A model generated the notes under the pieces. The model made no database searches and was not told where the DNA came from. It worked only from the letters and a program-made list of their open reading frames with translations. Made by a program: the position numbers and the translations under genes. A DNA stretch of 64,000 bases from Geodermatophilaceae bacterium NBWT11 (GTDB lineage Bacteria; Actinomycetota; Actinomycetes; Mycobacteriales; Geodermatophilaceae): contig CP043652.1 in NCBI GenBank assembly GCA_014218215.1, positions 124,001-188,000 on the forward strand, read 5' to 3'. Position 1 is the stretch's first letter. Each line of letters starts with the position of its first letter. This document shows, piece by piece, positions 8,932-16,367 of this stretch.

Positions 8932-10335
8932 TCACTCGGTCCGGGTGGCCCGCCGCCGCACACGCCGCTCGAACCGGTCGCCCCGCCCGCCCAGCGGTCG
9001 GCCGAGGTACCGACCGAGCACGACCCCGGCGGCCAGCGCCAGCCCGACCGCGGCGGCCCCGATCAACTGGGCGGTGCCACCGGGCACGTCGCCCTCGACC
9101 ACGACGGCGAACAACCCGCGGTAGATCGCCAGCCCGGGCAGCAGCGGGACGATGCCGCACACGGCGACCAGCAGGGCCGGCACGTGCATCCGGTCGCCCA
9201 GGGCCTCACCGCCCAGACCGACGACGACGGCGGCCACCCCGGCGGACACGGCCGGACCCGCGCCCAGGGCCGTCGCCCCGGCCGACGCCGACCAGGCCAG
9301 CGCCCCGGCGCCGGTGGCGATCGCGACGGCGTAGGGCCGGGCGTAGGACGCCGCCGCCCACGAGGCACCCATCACCGCAGCCGCCACCACGGTGACCACG
9401 AACGGGACGGTGACCGTCGCCGGGTCGACCACCCGCAGCGGCACCTGCCAGCGCTGGGCCACGTCGAGGACGCCGGCGATGCCCACGACGATCCCGGTGG
9501 TCAGGGTGAGCACCTCGAACGCCCGGGCCGCCGCCGTCACCGGGAACCCGCTGATCGCGTCCTCCGCCGCGCCCACCAGCGACAGGCCGGCCAGCAGCAC
9601 GACGATGCCGGCCGCGACCACCAGCGACGCGCGGATCTGGACGTCGAAGACGACGAGCAGGACCGCCGTCCCGGTCGCGACCGCGGCACCGGCGGCCTGC
9701 TGGAAGAACACCGGCAGCCCGCGCCGGTTCAGCGCCCGGATGGTGCGCTCGACGACCGCGGTGGTGACCGCGGCGACCAGTGCGACGAGCCAGCCGCCGC
9801 CGAGCAGGAAGGCCACGCTGCCGGCCACCCCGGACCAGCCGAGGGCGTGGATCTGCCGCCGGAAGGGGTGCGGGGCGGCCAGCACGACGTCCAGCCGCCG
9901 GTGCGCGGTGTCCAGGTCGAGCAGCCCGGTGGTCACCTGGGCGGCCAGGTCGGTGATGCCCTGCAACCGGGTGTAGTCCAGCCCGCGCGGGCGGACGATC
10001 CGCATCAGCACCAGCGGCGGGACGTCGTCGGGGTCGTAGCCGATCGTCAGCGAGGTGAAGGTCATGTCGACCTGGCAGTCGGTGAGCCCGTAGGCCGCCG
10101 CCACCCGCAGCACCGTCGCGGTCACGTCGGCCGCCGAGGCGCCGACGGCCATCATCGACTCCCCCACCCGCAGCGCCAGGCTGAGCGCCGAGCGGGCGGT
10201 GGCGGGGTCGACCCCGCTGGGCTGGGCCCGCAGTGCCAGCGGCTCGGTGGGCGGGCCGGAGCCGGTCACGGCCCGCTTGGCCCGCTCGGACAACCGCTGC
10301 CGGGGATCGCGGTCGCTGGGTGGCACGGCGAGCAC
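8932..10335 (-). CDS. Threonine/serine exporter family protein (ThrE-like)
   Basis: A 467-residue membrane protein. A cytoplasmic N-terminal region of about 110 residues contains the ThrE/YjjP-family stretch ALRVGESMMAVGASAADV and YGLTDCQVDMTFTSL, followed by about ten hydrophobic segments, consistent with the single-chain form fusing the two ThrE domains. ThrE of Corynebacterium exports threonine and serine by proton antiport; function here is by family. The start is taken as GTG 10335, one base after the stop of the DUF6194 gene (TAGCGTG), suggesting coupling; GTG 10326 is an alternative. The C-terminus is a basic tail. Confidence 0.85.
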   Translation of the reverse strand: MLAVPPSDRDPRQRLSERAKRAVTGSGPPTEPLALRAQPSGVDPATARSALSLALRVGESMMAVGASAADVTATVLRVAAAYGLTDCQVDMTFTSLTIGYDPDDVPPLVLMRIVRPRGLDYTRLQGITDLAAQVTTGLLDLDTAHRRLDVVLAAPHPFRRQIHALGWSGVAGSVAFLLGGGWLVALVAAVTTAVVERTIRALNRRGLPVFFQQAAGAAVATGTAVLLVVFDVQIRASLVVAAGIVVLLAGLSLVGAAEDAISGFPVTAAARAFEVLTLTTGIVVGIAGVLDVAQRWQVPLRVVDPATVTVPFVVTVVAAAVMGASWAAASYARPYAVAIATGAGALAWSASAGATALGAGPAVSAGVAAVVVGLGGEALGDRMHVPALLVAVCGIVPLLPGLAIYRGLFAVVVEGDVPGGTAQLIGAAAVGLALAAGVVLGRYLGRPLGGRGDRFERRVRRRATRTE

Positions 10336-10336
10336 G

Positions 10337-10798
10337 CTACGGACCGGCGACGTCTCCCCGCCGCTCCCCACGCAGGCGGGCGCGGTCGTGTGCGGCCTCG
10401 AGCAGCCGAAGAAGGGTCGCCGTCGTCCGGGGGCCCGGGTCGACCACCGCGATCCACGACTGCGCCGCGTAGACGGGGTGCGGCAGCACCCGGTCCGCCT
10501 CGGCGTGGTCCGGGGCCTGCCCGGCCTCGGCCACCAGCTCGGTGAACGCTGCCGCCGGGACCTGGACGTTGACCCGGAACCGGCCCGGCCGGTCGAGCTG
10601 GGAGCTGGTGTCGTCCGGGTAGTCCTTCGTGACGATCGTGGCGTACGGCTGCCCGCGCTCGGGCACCGCGCCGTCCGGCGACCAGTAGAAGAAGTGGTCG
10701 CCCCAGGCGATCTCCGGGGCGTCACTGCCGGGCTGCGGCGCCAGCTCGACGACTCCGTCGAAGCCACGGATCGTCGCCAGCAGCTCCTCGATGCCCAT
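10337..10798 (-). CDS. DUF6194 family protein
   Basis: A 153-residue small soluble protein. Stretches such as EIAWGDHFFYWSPDG, YATIVTKDYPDDTSSQLDRPG and VLPHPVYAAQSWIAVVDPG match what is known of the actinobacterial DUF6194 family, whose function is unknown. ATG start at 10798 is only 29 bp from the divergent quinone oxidoreductase 5' end at 10828, so their promoters overlap. It is translationally next to the ThrE-type exporter. Confidence 0.75.
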   Translation of the reverse strand: MGIEELLATIRGFDGVVELAPQPGSDAPEIAWGDHFFYWSPDGAVPERGQPYATIVTKDYPDDTSSQLDRPGRFRVNVQVPAAAFTELVAEAGQAPDHAEADRVLPHPVYAAQSWIAVVDPGPRTTATLLRLLEAAHDRARLRGERRGDVAGP

Positions 10799-10812
10799 GC
10801 CGGGCAGTCTGT

Positions 10813-10964
10813 CCTAGCCTCGCCGGCATGCGTGCTGTGCAGATCACCCGCTTCGACGGCCCCGAGGTCCTCGACGTCGTCGACCTCCCCGACCCCACCC
10901 CCGGCGCGGGCCAGACCCTGCACGAGGTGAGTGCCGCGGGGGTCAACTACGCCGACACCCACCA
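10813..10964 (+). repeat. Direct repeat copy 1: promoter and 5' end of the quinone oxidoreductase gene (host version)
   Basis: The first of three related segments (others at 16014-16171 and 21283-21434). It has the TAGCCT box, the ATG 7 bases later, and about 45 codons ending in GCCGACACCCACCA (10951-10964), identical in all three. Only 3 of 47 codons have A/T at the third position, as in flanking host genes, so this copy looks like the original 5' end of the gene now completed at 21298. Confidence 0.85.
10815..10820 (+). promoter_or_regulatory. Predicted -10 box TAGCCT of the truncated copy
   Basis: TAGCCT fits the actinobacterial TANNNT -10 consensus and sits exactly 7 bases before the ATG at 10828. 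The same spacing occurs at the other two copies, which suggests a leaderless transcript. Confidence 0.5.
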
Positions 10965-10971
10965 CGCCTAA
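10828..10971 (+). pseudogene. Truncated 5' fragment of a quinone oxidoreductase gene, copy 1
   Basis: A frame of 47 codons starts MRAVQITRFDGPEVLDVVDL and ends VNYADTHHA followed by TAA. It matches residues 1-45 of the complete protein encoded at 21298, including the N-terminal barrel motif AAGVN, then breaks off right after the shared 14-base sequence. There is no NAD(P)-binding domain, so no enzyme can result. Codon usage is host-like. It is best read as the left remnant of the original gene, separated from its 3' part by two inserted cassettes. Confidence 0.85.
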
Positions 10972-11267
10972 GCAAGCTCGCTGATCGGCGCTGTGCGCAG
11001 CCGAATATTCCGTTTGGGCAACGAGCCTTGGTTGCTACGAGCTGGAGGCGGGCCTGTCTCCCGAGCCAACTAGGCAGGGATATGGTACTCGCAAGGTGCG
11101 CCTGGCCACGCCGGCTCAGCCGTAACTCCTCGCGCAACGCACGCCAGAGGTAGCCAACCGGGGTGTGATCCGAGCCTGCCTGGCTCGCTGCGGTTGCTCC
11201 ACCATCCATCCGCGAACGGGGCATAGCGACACCCGCTGTTCTGCGACGGCCGCAGCAAGACATGCTC
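10972..11267. other. Left end of cassette 1, non-coding
   Basis: About 300 bp between the truncated gene and the stop of the large NTPase gene. No convincing gene is present. The words AAGCAAGC (10970-10977) and CGAGCCTTG (11022-11030) recur in the same order at the left end of cassette 2 (16276-16283, 16296-16304), a weak hint of related ends. Confidence 0.35.
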
Positions 11268-14200
11268 CTACCGTGTGCTGGACTTTCGAGCGCTGGCGAT
11301 TGGCCGCGGCACGTCAATAAGAACGGCAGCGACCTCTACACCGCTTGTAGACGAGACTCGACTGGCTGCTTCCTCCAGCGACCGCCGCACTGCGTCGCGG
11401 TCCCGCGTGGCAGCCTTCCTCCGTCGGTTGTCTGCATCGTCGTCCCACATCTCGACGGGGAACCAGGCACAGACGAAGATGCCTCGTGTGGTGTTCAGTG
11501 CGGGCAGGTAGTCGCCGACGAGCTGAGCCTCAAGGTCTGTGAGCAAACCGTCGTTCCAGGAGCCCTTCACCTCAAGCGGGCACCGCGGCAAGCGCTCCGT
11601 CGCCTCGCCGGAGCCTCCACCGCTGGCTAGCACGTCGACGGAAAGCCCGTGCCCCCTTTCAGTGGTCTGTCTCACGAGCACTTCCCGGTTCACCACAAGG
11701 CGATCCGCCAGTTCCAGCTCGATGTGGTCCTGAATGAAGGCAGAAACAGCGGATTCATACTTGGGGCGCCAAACGAGCTTGCTCGGGTCGCTGGCCGAAC
11801 GGCTTTCATTCCATAGGAACTGACCGTGGGTCTGGAGTCGGATAGCGACCCGCTGAAGAACCGATAGGACGAGTCGATAGAGGTCGTCCTCGTCATGCAC
11901 CACAGTCCGTCGCGCATCCGCAACCAATGCCATCAAGTCCGAAAGGGTCGGACCAAGCCAGGAGTCGTCACGCTGCCGTGTCTCAGCCTCGCGCAGCAGG
12001 CTGGCGATGCGCAGATCGCCGGGATACGCCGCGGCCACGTCAGCAAGAGCGTGCAACGCCGCAGGCGTGGAACGCTGCGCCAACTCGGCAAGCAGGCTGT
12101 CCTTGAAGTTGCGGATCGGGTGATCGGCGGTTTCGAATCCGTCTGCGAAGTCGTTCGTCTCGGTGCCCCACCTGGCGGCCACCCACCGCCAAAGACTGGC
12201 AATCTCGTTGTCGGAAGTGAGCTGCTGGGTTGGCGCCTCATCCCGGCGACGAGCTAACTCGTTCACTAGCGAGCGACCGAACTCTTCGTCCGACTCTAGG
12301 ACAGGGAAAATTCCCGACCAGGTCACCGCCCCGGAGACGAGTAGCGCGATCGCCGCAGCAGTACGTACCTCAGCAACTGCTGCCCCTGGCGTCTCCGCCG
12401 TACCGAGCATCTCCTGGAGGATGCTGATCGTTGGCTGGTGGCGGCGCATGCACAGGAACTCTGCGATCTCCTTGAGGTCGCCGCTGATGATGGTCATCCT
12501 GTTGACGAGCTCGTTCCTGGCGCTTTGGTCCGCTGCCGCGCCCGACTCGGACGAGAGCGTCGTCAGCGCATGGCGGGCGGTGCTCACGGCTTCCGCCAGC
12601 GGTGACACCAGCGCCGAGAGCCGACCTCCGATTTCAGGTTGGTAGACGGTGGCCAGCGGCGCCAGGTGTGGAAGAGATCGGCCAGCCGCCGCTGCCTGCT
12701 CCACCCAGGACAAGTACGCCTCGGCAAAGGCAGCGGGCACGCGGGTCGCAGCCTCTTCGAGCAGCCGTCCCTTCACGGTCTCCGAGGCCTCATCGCCCGT
12801 CGCGGGGCACCGGATGATGGCCGGCGTCCAGCCCGCCCAGACCTCGTCCGGCAGTTCGTCGAACCATGCTTGTGCATCCGATCGCCGAGCGAACAACCCC
12901 AGCGCCGCGTATCCCTGCAGTGCCCCGTAGGTGATTGAGTCGGCCTCGGGCCAGTCGCCGCTGATCACACCGTCGGTAGCGAGATAGGCGCGAGCCGCGA
13001 GGGCGAGTTCGTCGGGCTCGGCGTCGAGGAGGTGCGCGCTAGGCCAAGCAGCGATGCTGTCGTCAATGGCTTCGAAGCGACCGGTCTGAGGGTCAGTTCT
13101 CAAGCTCAGACAGAGGTCGAAGAAGGCCGCTGCGTCCCCGCCCCGACAGCGGGCCCACGCCTCGGCGATGGCCTCGGCGTGGGCGTCGGCCCCCTCCCAG
13201 CTCGGCTCCCGATTCGTCCAGGCGTGGTCCTGGCGCATCCGCTCAGCGACGGGGCCAGCGATGTCGACGGGCTCGAACCAGTGCCCGATCGAGCCGGCGA
13301 AAAGGGCATTGCTGCGATGCCCCCAGGCGATCGCCTGCTGCGCCAGGTCGTCGGGATCGAACACAGCCCGAATCAGGGCGCGTGCGTGGTCCTGGTACGG
13401 CCCAGTCTCGAGGCTGAACAGCCACGCAAGATCGCTCCCCTTGATCAGTCCTGGACGTGACCGCTGCGACAGCTCGGACGCTGCCTGATCGGACAAATGC
13501 CAGCGCCAGGCCAGCTGCGACGACCAGACCGGATCCAGGTAACGAAGCGCCGGCAGGACGAGTCCACGTCGCAGCTCTCGGACGTCCTCCGCCTCCGCGC
13601 TGCCGCTCGTCTCCATGAATCGGGCCGGCAGGGTGCAGCTCTGGTGACGCCGCATAGCCTGGGCAAGTAACCACCCAGCTTCATCTAGGATTGTTGCGAG
13701 AAGCGAGCTCTTCAGGGCCCGGTTCACGAGTTCAACCAGCAGTCGCTCATCGCGGCGAGTGCCGCGCAGTAGCGGCGTAGCCGGTTCGAGATCATCTTCA
13801 TCGACCCACGTGACGTCGCCAACAGTCCGGCCCAGGGTGGCGGCAGGTGCCGCAACGGCGCGAACCAAATCCACGAGTTCTTCGTCAGTCAGCTTTTCGA
13901 CCAGCCTGCGAAGAAAAAACTGGTAGCTGCCGAAAAAGTTGGGGTTCTTCGGGGCCGTCAGCGCCAGAAGGAGATCCGTGACAGCCAACGCCTTGGGCCA
14001 GCACGTTCCGAGGGCGATGCCACGCAGTTCGTCCTCCGGATCATGGTCCGAGTGCTGCATGACCTCGTCGAGAACACCCCGGAGAGCGGCGACAGCACGA
14101 TCGCTGTCGAGGTCCGCCAACCCGTGCGCAGCGCTGCCGCGCAGGTAGGAGTTCAAGTCGGCGCGGAGCACCAAGGCTTCGATTTCCGGCACTAGTTCCT

Positions 14201-15671
14201 GTGCATCGGACGAGCGAGCGATCTCGATGGCGGTGTTTGCCCGGCGCGACACCGGGTTGCCAAAGTGAGGCCCGGCGTCCTCGGCGAGAGGCGCTCGTAG
14301 AGCGGGCCGCAGCTGATCGGCCAGGCCAGGGTGGGCGAGCCGCCATCGCCGACGCGGGATCGCACGGTCAGGGTCACCGACGTCCAGCAAATAGGCCGCC
14401 AGTGCCTCGCGGACACGGGGATCGGAAATCAACGCGCTGTGTGCCACAAGGGCGCCGGGGTCGAGCTTGACCAGCCACTGATTCCTCTCGGGATCAAGCG
14501 CGACCAGCCAGGCGACCGTCTCGCGAAGCCGAGTCGGAACACTCGTGCGTCCTAGGCTGCTGGTGATGGTCAGCAACGCTCGCAGTTGGTGCTCCGGCAC
14601 CCCATGCGCCGTCAGGAATCGCGCTGTTAGGTACGCAGCGAAGCTCGCGTGGCCAATCCCAAATCGGCTTGGCCCCCGCCCGGAGAAAAGGGCCGTCGCC
14701 AGCGTCCCCTCCACCAGTTCCGGTTCCACGGCGAACGGGCCGGCCGGAAGTAGCTCTGAACCTCCGGCCAGATCACCGGCCGCAAGGTCAGCGGCGCCTA
14801 GCTGCCCTTCGAGAACTACTCCGCTGCGACCGCAGAGCGTGAGCGCAGCGGCTATCCGAGAGGCAACCGCGAGGCGCTCAGCATCGCTCCCCGCCGGCCT
14901 GTGCTCGTCGGCCCGATCCCTGTCCGGCTCGCCAGCCAGGAGCAACAGACCGCGGTCGTAGAGGCTTCGCGCCCCTGTCGGCAGCCCACCCTGCGAGTAC
15001 AGGCTTAGGAGGAGATCGAGTGTCAAGGGGAGCGTGGCCAGCGGACCGGCGCCCGCCCGGCGGACCGCTTCAACGAACGCTTCGCCATCGAAACCACGAG
15101 CGCTCGACAGCGCGATGATGTCCTCGTAGGACAACGGCAGCAGCTCAACGACATCGAAGGATCCCAAGGCAGCACGGAGCCCGTCGCTGAGGCTTGTCGA
15201 CCAGTCCCCCGTACGGCAGCCGACGACCACACGGACCTCCGGGCGCTGGTTCACCGCCCTGATGACGTGCCGAAACAGCGCCTTCGGGGGGAGAGGGCAT
15301 TCATCGACGCCGTCCAGCACCAGTGTGGGGCGCCCTGCAGCGGCCGATGCAGACACCGTTGGCTCCAGGAGCTCACGGAGCAGTCGCACGTCGGTGGCCT
15401 CGTCCAGGTGGACGAGGTTCACGCTCGGACCATCTCCGACGAGCCCCGCGATCGTCGTGCTCTTGCCAACCCCCGGCTCGCCGAGAACGGCGAGGGACTG
15501 CTCAGGATCCAGATCAGCGACGCTTCGCTTCCACGAAGAGGATGCCCACCAGGCGCTGTCTCTCCGAATCCCGTCATCGTCGATGCCGGGCTCTAGGTCG
15601 ACCGAGGACTTCTCCTGGACGTCGACGACGAACCGTTGGACAGGCGACGTGAACAGCACGGCGGTCATCAT
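11268..15671 (-). CDS. Large STAND/NACHT-like NTPase with C-terminal PD-(D/E)XK-type nuclease domain (candidate defence protein)
   Basis: A 1,467-residue protein. Visible parts: a short N-terminal extension; an NTPase with Walker A GEPGVGKST (64-72), Walker B LVLDGVDE (117-124) and the sensor-like GCRTGDW (151-157), typical of STAND/NACHT signalling ATPases; about 1,000 residues of helical, repeat-like sequence; and a C-terminal domain with D1346 in SVDVLA and LEVK (E1367, K1369) followed by GSWNDGLLTDLEAQLVGDYL, the PD-(D/E)XK restriction-nuclease pattern. Avs-type proteins sense phage products and activate an effector, usually at the N-terminus; here the nuclease is at the C-terminus. Start at ATG 15671 (MM; 15668 is the alternative); no clear ribosome site. 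Defence function is inferred. Confidence 0.8.
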   Translation of the reverse strand: MMTAVLFTSPVQRFVVDVQEKSSVDLEPGIDDDGIRRDSAWWASSSWKRSVADLDPEQSLAVLGEPGVGKSTTIAGLVGDGPSVNLVHLDEATDVRLLRELLEPTVSASAAAGRPTLVLDGVDECPLPPKALFRHVIRAVNQRPEVRVVVGCRTGDWSTSLSDGLRAALGSFDVVELLPLSYEDIIALSSARGFDGEAFVEAVRRAGAGPLATLPLTLDLLLSLYSQGGLPTGARSLYDRGLLLLAGEPDRDRADEHRPAGSDAERLAVASRIAAALTLCGRSGVVLEGQLGAADLAAGDLAGGSELLPAGPFAVEPELVEGTLATALFSGRGPSRFGIGHASFAAYLTARFLTAHGVPEHQLRALLTITSSLGRTSVPTRLRETVAWLVALDPERNQWLVKLDPGALVAHSALISDPRVREALAAYLLDVGDPDRAIPRRRWRLAHPGLADQLRPALRAPLAEDAGPHFGNPVSRRANTAIEIARSSDAQELVPEIEALVLRADLNSYLRGSAAHGLADLDSDRAVAALRGVLDEVMQHSDHDPEDELRGIALGTCWPKALAVTDLLLALTAPKNPNFFGSYQFFLRRLVEKLTDEELVDLVRAVAAPAATLGRTVGDVTWVDEDDLEPATPLLRGTRRDERLLVELVNRALKSSLLATILDEAGWLLAQAMRRHQSCTLPARFMETSGSAEAEDVRELRRGLVLPALRYLDPVWSSQLAWRWHLSDQAASELSQRSRPGLIKGSDLAWLFSLETGPYQDHARALIRAVFDPDDLAQQAIAWGHRSNALFAGSIGHWFEPVDIAGPVAERMRQDHAWTNREPSWEGADAHAEAIAEAWARCRGGDAAAFFDLCLSLRTDPQTGRFEAIDDSIAAWPSAHLLDAEPDELALAARAYLATDGVISGDWPEADSITYGALQGYAALGLFARRSDAQAWFDELPDEVWAGWTPAIIRCPATGDEASETVKGRLLEEAATRVPAAFAEAYLSWVEQAAAAGRSLPHLAPLATVYQPEIGGRLSALVSPLAEAVSTARHALTTLSSESGAAADQSARNELVNRMTIISGDLKEIAEFLCMRRHQPTISILQEMLGTAETPGAAVAEVRTAAAIALLVSGAVTWSGIFPVLESDEEFGRSLVNELARRRDEAPTQQLTSDNEIASLWRWVAARWGTETNDFADGFETADHPIRNFKDSLLAELAQRSTPAALHALADVAAAYPGDLRIASLLREAETRQRDDSWLGPTLSDLMALVADARRTVVHDEDDLYRLVLSVLQRVAIRLQTHGQFLWNESRSASDPSKLVWRPKYESAVSAFIQDHIELELADRLVVNREVLVRQTTERGHGLSVDVLASGGGSGEATERLPRCPLEVKGSWNDGLLTDLEAQLVGDYLPALNTTRGIFVCAWFPVEMWDDDADNRRRKAATRDRDAVRRSLEEAASRVSSTSGVEVAAVLIDVPRPIASARKSSTR

Positions 15672-16013
15672 CGCCCCAGGGGCTACGTTCCACCGCGCAC
15701 GTCACCCGATGCGACACATTGACGCCGCGCGACGCGTGTCGTCCAGGTGCGGGTAGCTCGAGCGCGTCGGTGGCGTCGAAGTCGTGCGAGCTGCCTCCCT
15801 AGCGAACTACCACGGTCCTGACCTGAGCTGCGGAGGCGTCCGTCGAAGTCCTACTCCAGGGCGATCGCCTACTGCTCCTGCGCTTGGTGGTGCATCGCAG
15901 AATGCGGGTGATCCGTGTCGTGTGCGCGTCATGGGCATTGCATGGTGTCCTGAATGTAGCCAGCACGTCGAACCACTGGACGGGGTTGGTGGAGACCTAC
16001 AGCCAGGACCGGC
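15672..16013. other. Intergenic region between the NTPase start and repeat 2
   Basis: About 340 bp holding the promoter region of the minus-strand NTPase gene and the right end of cassette 1. No gene or RNA is recognised. Bases 15672-15700 show no Shine-Dalgarno sequence, so the NTPase may be translated from a leaderless or very short leader. Confidence 0.35.
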
Positions 16014-16171
16014 CCTAGCCTCAGGGACATGCGTGCTGTACAGATCACCCGCTTTGGCGGGCCCGAAGTCCTTGACGTCGTTGATCTGCCGGATCCGGAT
16101 CCGGTTCCGGGGCTCGGTCAGCGGCTCTACGACGTGAGCTCCGCAGGAGTTAACTATGCCGACACCCACCA
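16014..16171 (+). repeat. Direct repeat copy 2: imported promoter and 5' end of the quinone oxidoreductase gene
   Basis: Second copy: TAGCCT at 16016-16021, ATG at 16029, and GCCGACACCCACCA at 16158-16171. Its final 29 bases match copy 3 at 28 positions and copy 1 at 25. Seventeen of 48 codons end in A or T, against 3 of 47 in copy 1, so it has foreign composition. It marks the right end of cassette 1 and the left border of cassette 2. Confidence 0.85.
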
Positions 16172-16214
16172 AGAGCAGGCGCTTCCCGTCACGGCCGCCG
16201 GATTCGGCAGCTAG
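16029..16214 (+). pseudogene. Truncated 5' fragment of a quinone oxidoreductase gene, copy 2
   Basis: A 61-codon frame starts MRAVQITRFGGPEVLDVVDL and follows the complete protein to VNYADTHQ, then reads EQALPVTAAGFGS and stops. The tail faintly resembles QTLPLVPGAEFVG of the intact protein, so either the match ends at the 14-base core or a short internal deletion followed. It lacks the nucleotide-binding domain and cannot be an enzyme. It keeps the TAGCCT box 7 bases before the ATG, so it may still be transcribed into cassette 2. Confidence 0.8.
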
Positions 16215-16367
16215 CCACTGATCCCGAGTCGCACCGCCGTGTGCTGGCCGCCCGCCGGCAGGAGTCTGCCTCCCAAGCAAGCGCGGTGGCATGGCGAGCC
16301 TTGAATTAACGGATTTTGGCAACCGCTGCACGACCGAGGCAACAGCGGCTCAGGCCACAATGCCCCT

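Larger units (their letters stand above)
10965..16171. mobile_element. Cassette 1: inserted island between repeat cores 1 and 2
   Basis: This 5,207-bp segment begins immediately after the first GCCGACACCCACCA and ends with the second. It contains one large minus-strand gene (STAND NTPase with a nuclease-like C-terminus) and, at its right end, a replacement promoter plus 5' end of the quinone oxidoreductase gene. Codon usage is visibly less GC-rich than in the flanks. No integrase, transposase, excisionase or phage gene is seen. The boundaries follow from comparing the three repeats; mobility itself is an inference. Confidence 0.65.

Noticed and set aside
6967-10545. A 1,192-residue plus-strand open frame
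   Set aside because: It spans the SNF2 and ThrE-type genes antisense and the intergenic region between them; composition is typical of shadow frames.
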